Assembly (NCBI GenBank): GCA_035999765.1
Contig: CP108521.1
Coordinates: 7,998,001 to 8,062,000, forward strand
DNA length: 64,000 nt
Direction of reading: 5' to 3'
Source of the DNA: Streptomyces sp. NBC_01231
Lineage (GTDB): Bacteria > Actinomycetota > Actinomycetes > Streptomycetales > Streptomycetaceae
The translations under genes were made by a program, and so were the position numbers. Below the pieces are notes generated by a model that saw only the letters and a program-made list of their open reading frames with translations, was not told the DNA's origin and searched no databases. The stretch's first letter is position 1. The number at the start of each line of letters is the position of its first letter. Shown piece after piece: positions 19,764-27,640 of the stretch.

Positions 19764-20345
19764 GTGGCGAACGAGCTCAAGTACGGCGACAAGATCCACC
19801 TGCAGAACGGGTATGACGACTTCAAGGGCGGCTACCTCGACACCATCAACAACCACGCCTCGGCAGGGCTCAAGTACTACGTGGCCACCGCGGACTCGCC
19901 CGCCCGTGACACGTCGGGCACGGGCACGTGGGAGGTCATCTCCGCCTCGGGCAAGCCGGCAGGCGATCCGGTCGTGAGCGGGGACCTGGTCCACCTGCGC
20001 AACCTCTACTCCGGCCACGGCGGCTACCTGGACGTCGCCAACCACGCCACCGCCGACCAGAAGAAGGGCGGTGCCAAGTACGACGTGGCTACCGCGGAGG
20101 CCAAGGACCGTGCCCTGGGCAGCGGCCAGTGGCGGATCTTCGCCCGGACCTCCACACCCGGCGACCAGAACGTCCGGGTGGGGGACGTCGTCCATCTGTG
20201 GAACACCTACGACGGCAACGGCGGCTTCCTGGAGACCAACCAGGTCGCCGGGGCCACCAAGAAGGGCGACAAGCTCGACGTCTGCACCAACGCCTACTTC
20301 AACCGCGCTGACAACGTCGCAGACTGGAAGATCCACAAGGCGTAA
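19764..20345 (+). CDS. Three-repeat beta-trefoil-like protein
   Basis: 193 residues built from three homologous repeats of about 60 residues, each opening G-D-x-(I/V)-H-L-x-N, then GGYLD or GGFLE, then a YDVATA-like strand and W-(E/R/K)-(V/I). Repeat starts: YGDKIHLQN, SGDLVHLRN, VGDVVHLWN. The threefold pattern suggests a beta-trefoil, a fold common in lectins. No signal peptide, so it would be cytoplasmic. GTG at 19764 has AAGGAAG four bases upstream. The gene begins 50 bp beyond the IS21 right end and is followed by a strong hairpin. Ligand unknown. Confidence 0.78.
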   Translation: MANELKYGDKIHLQNGYDDFKGGYLDTINNHASAGLKYYVATADSPARDTSGTGTWEVISASGKPAGDPVVSGDLVHLRNLYSGHGGYLDVANHATADQKKGGAKYDVATAEAKDRALGSGQWRIFARTSTPGDQNVRVGDVVHLWNTYDGNGGFLETNQVAGATKKGDKLDVCTNAYFNRADNVADWKIHKA

Positions 20346-20361
20346 CCCGTTCCCGCAGCTC

Positions 20362-20396
20362 CTGGGTTCCGGCCGCTACCAGCGGTCGGAACCCAG
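20362..20396 (+). terminator. Long hairpin after the beta-trefoil-like gene
   Basis: 15-bp stem CTGGGTTCCGGCCGC / GCGGTCGGAACCCAG, with one G-T pair and a five-base loop TACCA, 17 bp after the stop. Confidence 0.85.
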
Positions 20397-20958
20397 TCGC
20401 TTTACGGCGCACCTTCTCGCCACGCAAAGCTCTGGCAGGGCGGTGACATCTGCGCCAACCTCTTATCTCTGCCCCGCGTCGAGTTGCACGATCTTCTGGT
20501 GGGCACCTCAAGCGACCCGTCAGGACTTTGACATTTGCGCGCCGCTCAGAGTGGCTCTCAGTTCTTCGCTGATATGCCGATGTTCCACTCGCCCAGATTC
20601 TTCGAAACCTGGCAGGAGCTGCTCGTTCAAACCGTTGGGTGGCCGCCCCACCCCTTCGACGGCCACCACTGCACGCCACCACACAGAGAAGCACAAGAAG
20701 TGAACACATGGACTTGACAGGGAATTGTGCTCGTGCGAGCACTGCACGCGGCTGTCCGGTTCGCCGGCGATGGCATGGGTCGGGTTCCACAGGGACGCCC
20801 TGAAGTGGATGGGTCCTGCAGGAGAGCCAACTTACTTCTCCACTTGGCCGACGCTTCACCGAGGATCCTGCCAGCGCTGCCGCACACAGCTCACCTCCGT
20901 CGCCGACGGCTTGGACATGATCATGGTGACGATCTTCAGCCTCACCCGCAGCGCCGAA
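20397..20958. other. No gene recognised
   Basis: About 560 bp, lower in GC than its neighbours, with only short open frames that match nothing I know. Confidence 0.5.
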
Positions 20959-21354
20959 CTAGCTGTTGCGGGCCAGGACGTTGGTGACAGGGGAGTCGTT
21001 CTCTGAATGGTCTGCGCGCTCGCGGGCGTCGACGATTTCATCCCAGTGCTCGGCAGTCCACGCGTAGACGTTCAGGAGGACGGTGAGGAGGCTTTGCCCG
21101 AGTGGGGTGAGGCGGTAGCCAGCGAAGTCCGTGTCGGCGTCGCGGGTGACAAATCCGTCGCGGTCGAGTGACCGCAGTGCTCGGGTGAGCTCCTTCGGGC
21201 TCGTCCTTGGCAGCGCCCTGCGCAGCTCGCTGAACGGCTGAGCCCCCTCGCCGAGCAGGCGCATGATCAAGGGTGCCCACTTGTTCTGCATCCGAATCGG
21301 CAGCATCGAAGAGGGACAAAGTTCGTCAAACGTCTCAGGTGAGAGCGGGCTCAT
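20959..21354 (-). CDS. HxlR family transcriptional regulator
   Basis: 131-residue winged-helix repressor/activator. Typical HxlR features: an N-terminal Cys (FDELCPSSML), KWAPLIMRLLGEGAQPFSEL (HTH), SPKELTRALRSLDRDGFVTR (recognition helix and wing), and YRLTPLGQSLLTVL. ATG at 21354 is chosen because upstream starts run into the shared promoter. Divergent from the NmrA-like gene, which it very likely controls. Many HxlR proteins sense quinones or electrophiles; the signal here is unknown. Confidence 0.88.
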   Translation of the reverse strand: MSPLSPETFDELCPSSMLPIRMQNKWAPLIMRLLGEGAQPFSELRRALPRTSPKELTRALRSLDRDGFVTRDADTDFAGYRLTPLGQSLLTVLLNVYAWTAEHWDEIVDARERADHSENDSPVTNVLARNS

Positions 21355-21366
21355 AGTCCAAGGGTA

Positions 21367-21384
21367 GGTACCCAATCGGTAACC
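21367..21384. promoter_or_regulatory. Dyad in the HxlR/NmrA divergent promoter
   Basis: GGTACCCAATCGGTAACC, arms GGTACC/GGTAACC, lies between the two divergent starts and is a candidate HxlR operator. Confidence 0.5.
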
Positions 21385-21408
21385 GGAGGTTCGCCTAGCG
21401 TCGAGCCC

Positions 21409-22041
21409 ATGATGACGATGGTGATCTTCGGGGCAGGCGGGAAGACCGGCAGCAGCACAGTGGCCGAGGCGGCCTCACGAGGTCACCGCGTGACCCCCTT
21501 GAGAAGTGCGGACGCGGACATCACCGACCCGCAAGCGGTGGCACGTGCCGCATCAGGTCACGCTGTCGCGATCGCCGCCGTGGCGCCCGCCGGGGCTGAC
21601 CCGGAAGACTTCTTCCGCGCCGCGGCACACGGCCTGGTGGCCGGGCTGCAGGAGGCGGGAGTCACCCGGCTGGTCTGGGTGAGCATCGCCTCGCTGCTGC
21701 CTGATGCCTCAGGGGTCCAGCCCGTCGACACCGACAGCTTTCCGGCGGAGTACCGACCGTTCTCGCTGGGGCACCGCACCGCGCTGCGGACGTTCAAGGC
21801 ATCTGGTCTGCAGTGGACAGCGGTGAGCCCCGCGGGAGACTTCGCCCCGCACGGAGCGCCCGCCGTCGGATACGCCCTCACCGAGGTCGGCGACCTGACC
21901 AGTCGAATCACCCATGCTGACCATGCCCGGGCGCTCGTCGACGTGGCTGAGCAATCCCGCTTGCGCGGAGTGCATCTCGGTGTGTCCTCCCAGTCTCCCG
22001 GCGCGGCGGGATCCATCGCCGGCAGGGCGGACCGTCGGTGA
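21409..22041 (+). CDS. NmrA-like NAD(P)-binding oxidoreductase, C-terminus altered by IS481
   Basis: Atypical short-chain dehydrogenase of the NmrA/YwnB type, 210 residues. Rossmann motif VIFGAGGKTGSSTV at residues 5-18; LVWVSIASLLPDASG and LQWTAVSPAGDFAPHG follow; the natural C-terminus would be near GVHLGV. The last 20 residues (SSQSPGAAGSIAGRADRR) look like read-through into the neighbouring insertion sequence, whose transposase GTG overlaps this stop. Divergent from the HxlR gene. The enzymatic core is intact, so activity is possible. Substrate unknown. Confidence 0.82.
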   Translation: MMTMVIFGAGGKTGSSTVAEAASRGHRVTPLRSADADITDPQAVARAASGHAVAIAAVAPAGADPEDFFRAAAHGLVAGLQEAGVTRLVWVSIASLLPDASGVQPVDTDSFPAEYRPFSLGHRTALRTFKASGLQWTAVSPAGDFAPHGAPAVGYALTEVGDLTSRITHADHARALVDVAEQSRLRGVHLGVSSQSPGAAGSIAGRADRR

Positions 22042-23040
22042 CCCATCGCAACGCGCCTCTGTCGCCCGAGGGCCGCCGCCGTCTGATCGAACGCTGCGCG
22101 AATCGGCCGATCGCCCACGTGGCAGCCGAGATGGGGATCTCGCGGGCGTACGCCTCCAAGTGGGTGAACCGCTATCGCCGCCACGGTGAGCTCGGCTTGC
22201 TGGACCGTTCCTCAACACCCAAGCAACAGCCTATGGCGACGGCCACCGATGTGATCGCCCGCATCGAAGAGCTTCGCCGCAGCCACAAGTGGTCGGCCGC
22301 CCGGATCGCGTTCGAGCTCCAGGCAGAGGGCATAGCCATCAGTCGACGAACGGTGTCACGGCATTTGAACGCGCTGGGGCTGAACCGCCGCAAGTTCATC
22401 GACCCCAGCGGCGACACCAATCGGCAGCCGCGCCAGATCATCGCGCGCCGGCCCGGGGCACATGGTCCACGTCGACGTGAAGAAGGTCGGTCGTATCCCT
22501 CACGGTGGCGGTTGGCGCTCGCACGGACGAGGAAGCGAGCAGGCAAAGGCTGTCGGGCGCCGCAAGAAGCGAACGGAACGTGGTGGCTACGTCTATCTCC
22601 ACTCCGCTGTCGACGGGTTCAGCCGCCTCGCGTACACAGAAGCATTGCCGGACGAGAAGGCCGTCACTGCTGTCGCGTTTCTTCACAGGGCACGAGCCTG
22701 GTTCGCGGCCCACGGCATCGCCCGGATCGAACGCATCGTGACCGACAACGGCAGCTGCTATCGCGCGGACACGTTCGCGCGCTCACTCCTCGGCTCACGA
22801 CATCAACGGATCACGCCCTATACGCCGCGCCACAACGGCAAGGTGGAACGCTACAACCGGATCCTCGCCGAGGAGTTCCTCTACGCCCACTCCTGGACCT
22901 CCGAAGATCAGCGACGCGGAGCCCTCGCCGTCTGGAACATCCACCACAACTACCACCGGCCCCACAGCGGAGCAGCCAGCCAGCCGCCGCCCACTCGACT
23001 ACCCCAGAGCGTCACCAACGTCCTGGCCTCGTACAGCTAG
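22038..23040 (+). pseudogene. IS481 family transposase, single frameshift
   Basis: Starts MTHRNAPLSPEGRRRLIERC with an HTH (HVAAEMGISRAYASKWVNRY), then changes frame. The second frame, from about 22462, carries the DDE core: Asp in MVHVDVKKVGRIP, Asp in IVTDNGSCYRA, and Glu in HNGKVERYNRILAEEF. The break falls in a run of four G (22455-22458) where three would restore PGHMVHVDV. Either a real one-base insertion or a sequencing error. The initiating GTG overlaps the stop of the upstream oxidoreductase. I could not define the element's terminal repeats. Confidence 0.88.
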
Positions 23041-23066
23041 GGGTCGAAGGAGTGACCGGTCAAGTG

Positions 23067-23639
23067 ATGTTCGATGGTCACGTGGTGACGCTGCTCAATG
23101 CGGCCGTCTCCCTCGTGAATAGGCTGACCGACGGCACCCGACAGGGCCGCCCGTACACCGCTCCGCACGGGGATCAACTCCCGCAAGCGGTCCACGAGGC
23201 ACTGCCGCTCTCATCGCAGCGCTCCATGGTCGAGCCAGACCACGCCGCCCATCTCGCGCACACCGCCCAGCAGATGCGGTCGGTGTTCGAGGCCGTCGAC
23301 AGTGGCCATATTGATCGGGCGGCCCAACTGGTGAACGTCCTACTGCTCGCCGCCGGCGCGCGCCCCCAGCTCGATCGCGTAGACGGCGAGCCCTGGCAAG
23401 TCCACTTCCACGGTTCCGACGACAGCCTCTCCGTGGGCTGGAGTGCCGGATGCGCCACCGCCCTCGCCCTGGCGATCGGCAGTAACCTCGCCGGACGCCT
23501 CGGAGTCTGCACAGCCCCGCACTGCGACCGCGTGTACGTGGACGCTTCCCGCAACGCGGTCCGCCACTTCTGCTCCACGGCCTGCCGAAGCCGCGTCAAG
23601 GCGGCGGCCTTCAGGGCGCGCAAAGTGTCCCAGCATTGA
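23067..23639 (+). CDS. CGNR zinc-finger (ABATE domain) protein, probable regulator
   Basis: 190 residues. N-terminal ABATE-like region (HVVTLLNAAVSLVNRLTDG, typical family opening) and C-terminal CGNR-type zinc finger with C-x4-C...C-x3-C (CTAPHCDRVYVDASRNAVRH, then FCSTACRSRVKAAAFRARK). Such proteins are presumed transcription factors. ATG 23067 is chosen by family start; GAAGGAG lies 14 bp before it and a GTG at 23064 is the alternative. Located 26 bp after the IS481 transposase, so its own promoter may have been replaced. Confidence 0.85.
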   Translation: MFDGHVVTLLNAAVSLVNRLTDGTRQGRPYTAPHGDQLPQAVHEALPLSSQRSMVEPDHAAHLAHTAQQMRSVFEAVDSGHIDRAAQLVNVLLLAAGARPQLDRVDGEPWQVHFHGSDDSLSVGWSAGCATALALAIGSNLAGRLGVCTAPHCDRVYVDASRNAVRHFCSTACRSRVKAAAFRARKVSQH

Positions 23640-23733
23640 GTGTCCCTCGGCTCCGGTGCCAGGTAGTCGACACTCCCGCCGTCGTTCGGACCGCCACCTC
23701 CCGCCCCCCGGCTGCCCCTCCGCGGGGAATCGT

Positions 23734-24560
23734 TTACGCGCGCTCCGAAGCGGTCGTGCGGCGAGACGCTCCCCCCTTCGCGTCGTCCGCCGATGAGGAG
23801 CCCTCTGCATGCTCCGGCGTTGCCCTCTCTCCGAGCCTCTGCGCCCCCAACCGGCCGACGCGCGCACCGAGACCGGTGCTGGACCCCCTGCCCCGGCGCC
23901 CGTGGACACGCGGGTCGTCGGTGACGTCGTACCGCTTCACATACGCCCCCAGGAACGCCTGGAGCGTGGCGACCGCCGGGATGGCGATCAGTGCGCCGAC
24001 GGCGCCGAGCAGCGCGGTACCGACGATGACCGAGCCGAAGGCGATCGCGGGGTGGATGTCGACGGTCTTGGCGGTCAGTTTGGGCTGCAGCAGGTAGTTC
24101 TCGAACTGCTGGTAGATCACGACGAAGATCAGCACCCACAGCGCGTACCAGGGATCGACCGTGAAGGCGATCAGCATGGGCAGGGCGCCTGCGAGGTAGG
24201 TGCCGATGGTGGGGATGAAGGCGAGACCAGGCCCACCCAGACGGCGAGCACGGGCGCGTACGGAACGCTCAGGGCCTCCAGCAGGACGTAGTGCGCCACT
24301 CCGGAGATGAGCGCCATCAAGCCGCGCGAGTATATGTAGCCGCCGGTCTTGTTCACGGCGATCTCCCACGCGCGCAGCACCTCGGCCTGCCGGGCAGGCG
24401 GCAATATGGAGCACAGGGCGCGGCGCAGGCGCGGGCCGTCGGCGGCGAAGTAGAACGAGAACAGCGTGATCGTCAGCAGCTGGAAAAGTCCGCCGAAAAC
24501 CCGTGCGGAGACGCCCAGGAATCCGGTGGCGCCGTTCTGGACGTACAGCCGGTCTGGCCT
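23734..24560 (-). pseudogene. AI-2E family transporter (PerM/YdiK type) fragment with frameshift
   Basis: C-terminal two thirds of a polytopic transporter: GGYIYSRGLMALISGVAHYV, IPTIGTYLAGALPMLIAFTV, FENYLLQPKLTAKTVDIHP, GTALLGAVGALIAIPAVATL. The 5' end is missing upstream of about 24560. A one-base loss near 24220 (GAAGGCGAG where the other copy has GAACTGCGAG) breaks the frame at VGLVSQFIP. A near-identical partial copy sits at 63428-64000, same orientation. Not functional as read. Confidence 0.88.
23893..24407. repeat. Direct repeat copy 1 (AI-2E transporter segment)
   Basis: About 515 bp near-identical to 63485-64000 (offset 39592, one base shorter). Same orientation. Similarity continues to the window edge, so the full repeat is longer. 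Confidence 0.9.
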
Positions 24561-24707
24561 GCTTTGAGGCCTCTGACCTTGTCGTATGGTCCGGCGAGGG
24601 CCATTTTCTCTGGGGATGGGCTTCCCCTTCTGCCTGGGAGTTCCCGGGAGTTCCTGTGGATGTGTGCACTCGTTGTGCACTGGGACGGTTCGTCGGATCG
24701 ATTGCCG

Positions 24708-25304
24708 ATGTCCACGTGGAGGGCACAGAAGGCGGAGGACGCCTTCGAGCTGTGCCGGGCGGTGGTGAGTCTGATGGGTGATGCGGCGGGACCCGAGGAC
24801 GGAGCCGTTCGGAGCGGGGGCTTCGAACTCGACGAGTTGATTCGGCACTTGTGTGCCCTCGTGGTTGCCGGCGTCGCTGCGTACGCCTCGTATGTGCATC
24901 AGCGGGAGTTCGCTTTGCAGGGCGGGGCGGATGCGGTCAGTTCTGCGTTGTGGCCGCTGTCGGTGGATGGACTGCTGCTTCTTGCGACGGTGGGGCTGCT
25001 GAAGCCCTCTCAGTTCCGCACGTGCCGGGCCCGGGGCGCGATCTGGGCGGCGTTCCCTGTGGGGATTGCGGTGTCATTGGCGGCGAATATCGCGGCTGCG
25101 CCTGCGTTGGAGCGGAGGCCGGTGCTGGTGGAGGGCCGGCCCCCGGTCCCTCTGCTGCTCTCGATGGAACTCCTTGCGCACCGAACATCTTGCGAGTCAG
25201 CGCCATCATGGCCATGCCCTCACGTGCAAGCGACCTCATCACCGCGAGGAGGTCGCCCACCGGTACCGGATGTCATGCGGGCCGGGAGTCCCAGAATCGG
25301 TTGA
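24708..25304 (+). CDS. DUF2637 (SpdB-like) protein, 3' end rearranged
   Basis: Membrane protein related to DUF2637/Spd proteins of streptomycete conjugative elements. Conserved part: IRHLCALVVAGVAAYASYVH, ALWPLSVDGLLLLATVGLL, AAFPVGIAVSLAANIAAAP, LLLSMELLAHR. After about 25180 the reading frame no longer looks coding and the stop at 25304 lies inside the convergent hydrolase gene. ATG at 24708 is a reasonable start; 24560-24707 is untranslated leader or junction sequence. Probably a plasmid or ICE remnant. Confidence 0.62.
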   Translation: MSTWRAQKAEDAFELCRAVVSLMGDAAGPEDGAVRSGGFELDELIRHLCALVVAGVAAYASYVHQREFALQGGADAVSSALWPLSVDGLLLLATVGLLKPSQFRTCRARGAIWAAFPVGIAVSLAANIAAAPALERRPVLVEGRPPVPLLLSMELLAHRTSCESAPSWPCPHVQATSSPRGGRPPVPDVMRAGSPRIG

Positions 25305-26019
25305 GTACCTCCGCGCCCCGATCAGGATCCTGGAGCATCCAGTAGTGGGTGAGGTTGTCCAGTTCCGCTGTCTGTGCTCCGGTTCGCGTGGCCATATCCA
25401 GGTCCATCGCGGGCTGCGCCATCGGATCGCCGGTTGGGATCAGGACGAGCCCCGGCGCGGAGGCGGGGTGGTCGAAGTCCTTGCCCCAGTCGGTGTAGAA
25501 GTTGGGCCAGGCCGAGCGGTAGAGCGTCAGGATGGCTTTGCTCATCTCTTCGTCGTGGGCGGTGTCGACCTCTGCCGCCAGTTCGGCGCTCATCCCCCGG
25601 GGGCGGAGGAAGTCGCCGAAGCTGGGGCTGCCGGGGGTCTGGGTGCGCAGCGACGCGAGCAGTTCCTCGCCCTCCGGGGTCTTCTGGAAGAGGGTGGCCG
25701 CCTCGTGCCACTGATAGTCGGGGTGCCAGCCGTGTGCGACGTCGGACACCCAGCTGCGTACCGGAACGTCGTAGGCGGAGACGATCCGCATCACCAGATG
25801 CGCACCCCAGTCGTGGCCCACGAGATCGACGGGCTCACCGAGGGCGCGCAGCTCGTTCGCCAGCCAGCCGGCGTACGCCTCCTTGCCGTCCAGGTGGGCC
25901 GGGCGAGGGCTGCCGAATCCGGGCAGCCGCAGGGCCGTGGTGGGGCGGTCGATCCGTACCCGGAGGTCGTCCCAGACGGAGGGTGTCTCCGGTACTCCAT
26001 GGATGAACACAACGGTCAT
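25273..26019 (-). CDS. Alpha/beta-hydrolase (haloalkane-dehalogenase-like)
   Basis: 248-residue hydrolase. HGVPETPSVWDDL is the oxyanion loop; the nucleophile elbow is GHDWGAH with Asp70, as in haloalkane dehalogenases and epoxide hydrolases rather than Ser esterases. The catalytic His would be in DNLTHYWMLQDP near the C-terminus. ATG at 26019 follows AGGAG with a five-base spacer. Divergent from a TetR gene with a perfect dyad between them, so it is likely repressed by that TetR. Confidence 0.88.
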   Translation of the reverse strand: MTVVFIHGVPETPSVWDDLRVRIDRPTTALRLPGFGSPRPAHLDGKEAYAGWLANELRALGEPVDLVGHDWGAHLVMRIVSAYDVPVRSWVSDVAHGWHPDYQWHEAATLFQKTPEGEELLASLRTQTPGSPSFGDFLRPRGMSAELAAEVDTAHDEEMSKAILTLYRSAWPNFYTDWGKDFDHPASAPGLVLIPTGDPMAQPAMDLDMATRTGAQTAELDNLTHYWMLQDPDRGAEVLNRFWDSRPA

Positions 26020-26035
26020 GACCGCTCCTGACACA

Positions 26036-26090
26036 GTGAAGTGGATTGGTTATCCACTTCACCGTAGCACCCACCTGATAGGTTATCCAC
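26036..26090. promoter_or_regulatory. TetR operator region between hydrolase and tetR
   Basis: Perfect 11-bp inverted repeat GTGAAGTGGAT / ATCCACTTCAC (26036-26046, 26052-26062). A second copy of GGTTATCCAC, present at 26048-26057, recurs at 26081-26090, 33 bp further. Confidence 0.75.
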
Positions 26091-26112
26091 ATAGGTGTGC
26101 GAAGGAGGGATC

Positions 26113-26655
26113 ATGAGGTCGGATGCCGCACGCAACAGGCAGAGGATCTTCGATGAGGCTCGCGGCGCCGTCATCGGCGGGGAGACTGCGCTCACCCTCA
26201 ACGAGCTCGCGCGCAGGGCGGGCGTGGGGGTCGGGACGGTCTATCGGGTCTTCCCCACGCAGCGGGCCATGCGGGAGTCCGTCCTGGAAGAGGCGGTCCG
26301 AGAGCTCATCGATGCCGCGACCGTAGCCGACGGATATCCCGATCCCGCCAAGGCACTCATTGACTTCCTCCGCACGGCACTCCTGACCGCCCTGGCGCGA
26401 CCGGGCCTCACCGACGTTCTGATCACCGGGTCCGACGAGACGGACTCTCTGCACCGGGCCAAGGGGGAGCTTGTCGAAGTCACCTCCCACCTGCTCGCAC
26501 GCATCCGCCCTGCCCCTGCCCTCACCGGCGAAAACCTGCTCAAGCTCCTGTGCGGCCTGATCCACGCCGTCAGCGAGCACCCGGCCGAGCGGCAGGGGGC
26601 CGCGATCGACAACTACCTCGACATCCTCCGGGCCGGCCTCGCACCCACCCTCTGA
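26113..26655 (+). CDS. TetR/AcrR family regulator
   Basis: 180 residues. N-terminal HTH: RQRIFDEARGAVI, TLNELARRAGVGVGTVYRVF, then a C-terminal all-helical ligand domain (LEEAVRELIDA through YLDILRAGLAPTL). ATG at 26113 has AAGGAGG five bases upstream. Divergent from the hydrolase, with a strong dyad and a repeated half-site in the 93-bp gap. Probably autoregulated and repressing the hydrolase. Confidence 0.92.
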   Translation: MRSDAARNRQRIFDEARGAVIGGETALTLNELARRAGVGVGTVYRVFPTQRAMRESVLEEAVRELIDAATVADGYPDPAKALIDFLRTALLTALARPGLTDVLITGSDETDSLHRAKGELVEVTSHLLARIRPAPALTGENLLKLLCGLIHAVSEHPAERQGAAIDNYLDILRAGLAPTL

Positions 26656-26938
26656 CGACCGGGTCTCTGGGTGCGGGCTGGGCCCGAACTCGGACGTTGG
26701 GCCGGAGGCCGCATCGTGCCGCTCGTCGTGCAGCCCTCCTTGATGTGGACGCGAAGGCGCTTCGGAGCACGGCTGGCTTATCGGATGCCCGCCAGTCGCC
26801 GGTTGCCGCTCGGGCGCATGGACCGTTGGCACGCGCGCACGAGCGGGGAGGATGGCGACTGTTCGTGAACACTGGCCAGCGCGACGTCAGATGTGAGAGC
26901 CCGCTGCCGTGTCGCGTTCGTCCGAAACCGTGTCGCGG

Positions 26939-27391
26939 TCAGGCGTCTTCGCCGATCCTTTCGATCAGCTCGATGGCCGGCCCATGGGCCAGACCGTCCA
27001 AGTACACGAAGCGTGTCCGGCCTGCGATCGATGCCTCGAAGGTGACCGGAGCCCCTTCTCCCGTCGCTCGCAGCGATTCGAGGTGCTGGTCGATGCTTCC
27101 CACCACGTAGGCGAGGTGGTGGACGCCTTCGCCGTGGAGGTCGAGGAACTCCGTGTACGGTGAGCGGCCATCGAGCGGCTGGATCAGTTCGATCTCCGAA
27201 GATCCCGTCCTGATGAAGCCGTAGCGGGCAGAGGAGCCGACCTCTTCCCCGTGAAGTTTGGCCGTGGGAAATTCCAGATCCGTTATCTGCTCTGTGTTGA
27301 CCCCCCACCGTTTCTCGTAGTCGGCGACGGCACGGTCGAAGTCTTCCACGATGATGCCGACGTGAAGGAGAGGCGGAAGGCTGATGGGCAC
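26939..27391 (-). CDS. VOC family (glyoxalase/dioxygenase-like) protein
   Basis: 150 residues with the vicinal-oxygen-chelate fold: HVGIIVEDFDRAVADYEKRW at the start of the first module and HHLAYVVGSIDQHLESL at the start of the second. Candidate metal ligands: the His near the N-terminus, Glu in EIELIQP, His in GVHHLAYVV and Glu in AIELIER. GTG at 27391 follows AAGGGAGA by six bases; upstream open frame is not coding. Reaction unknown. Confidence 0.85.
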   Translation of the reverse strand: MPISLPPLLHVGIIVEDFDRAVADYEKRWGVNTEQITDLEFPTAKLHGEEVGSSARYGFIRTGSSEIELIQPLDGRSPYTEFLDLHGEGVHHLAYVVGSIDQHLESLRATGEGAPVTFEASIAGRTRFVYLDGLAHGPAIELIERIGEDA

Positions 27392-27516
27392 GGGGGTCTC
27401 CCTTGGTTTGTTGAACTGAGCTGTTTCCGGCCTGTCGTTCGCGCTGGTCGGTGGGCTTTCGGTGGCGGGACGGCGGGGCTGGGCTGTGCCGCCTGGCACC
27501 TGTGGTGACGCTGGGC

Positions 27517-27556
27517 CCGCGGGGCCCCGCCCACCGGCCTGGCCGGGGCCCCGCGG
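27517..27556 (-). terminator. Strong hairpin after the CocE gene
   Basis: 13-bp perfect GC stem CCGCGGGGCCCCG / CGGGGCCCCGCGG around a 14-nt loop, about 85 bp downstream of the CocE stop and upstream of the VOC gene. Confidence 0.75.
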
Positions 27557-27640
27557 CATGGTCGTCGGCCGCGCTGCGTGGGGGAACTGTGCTCCGCCCT
27601 GCGAGCCAACGCGACGAGGATGTCCAGCGGTGTGGCGTCC

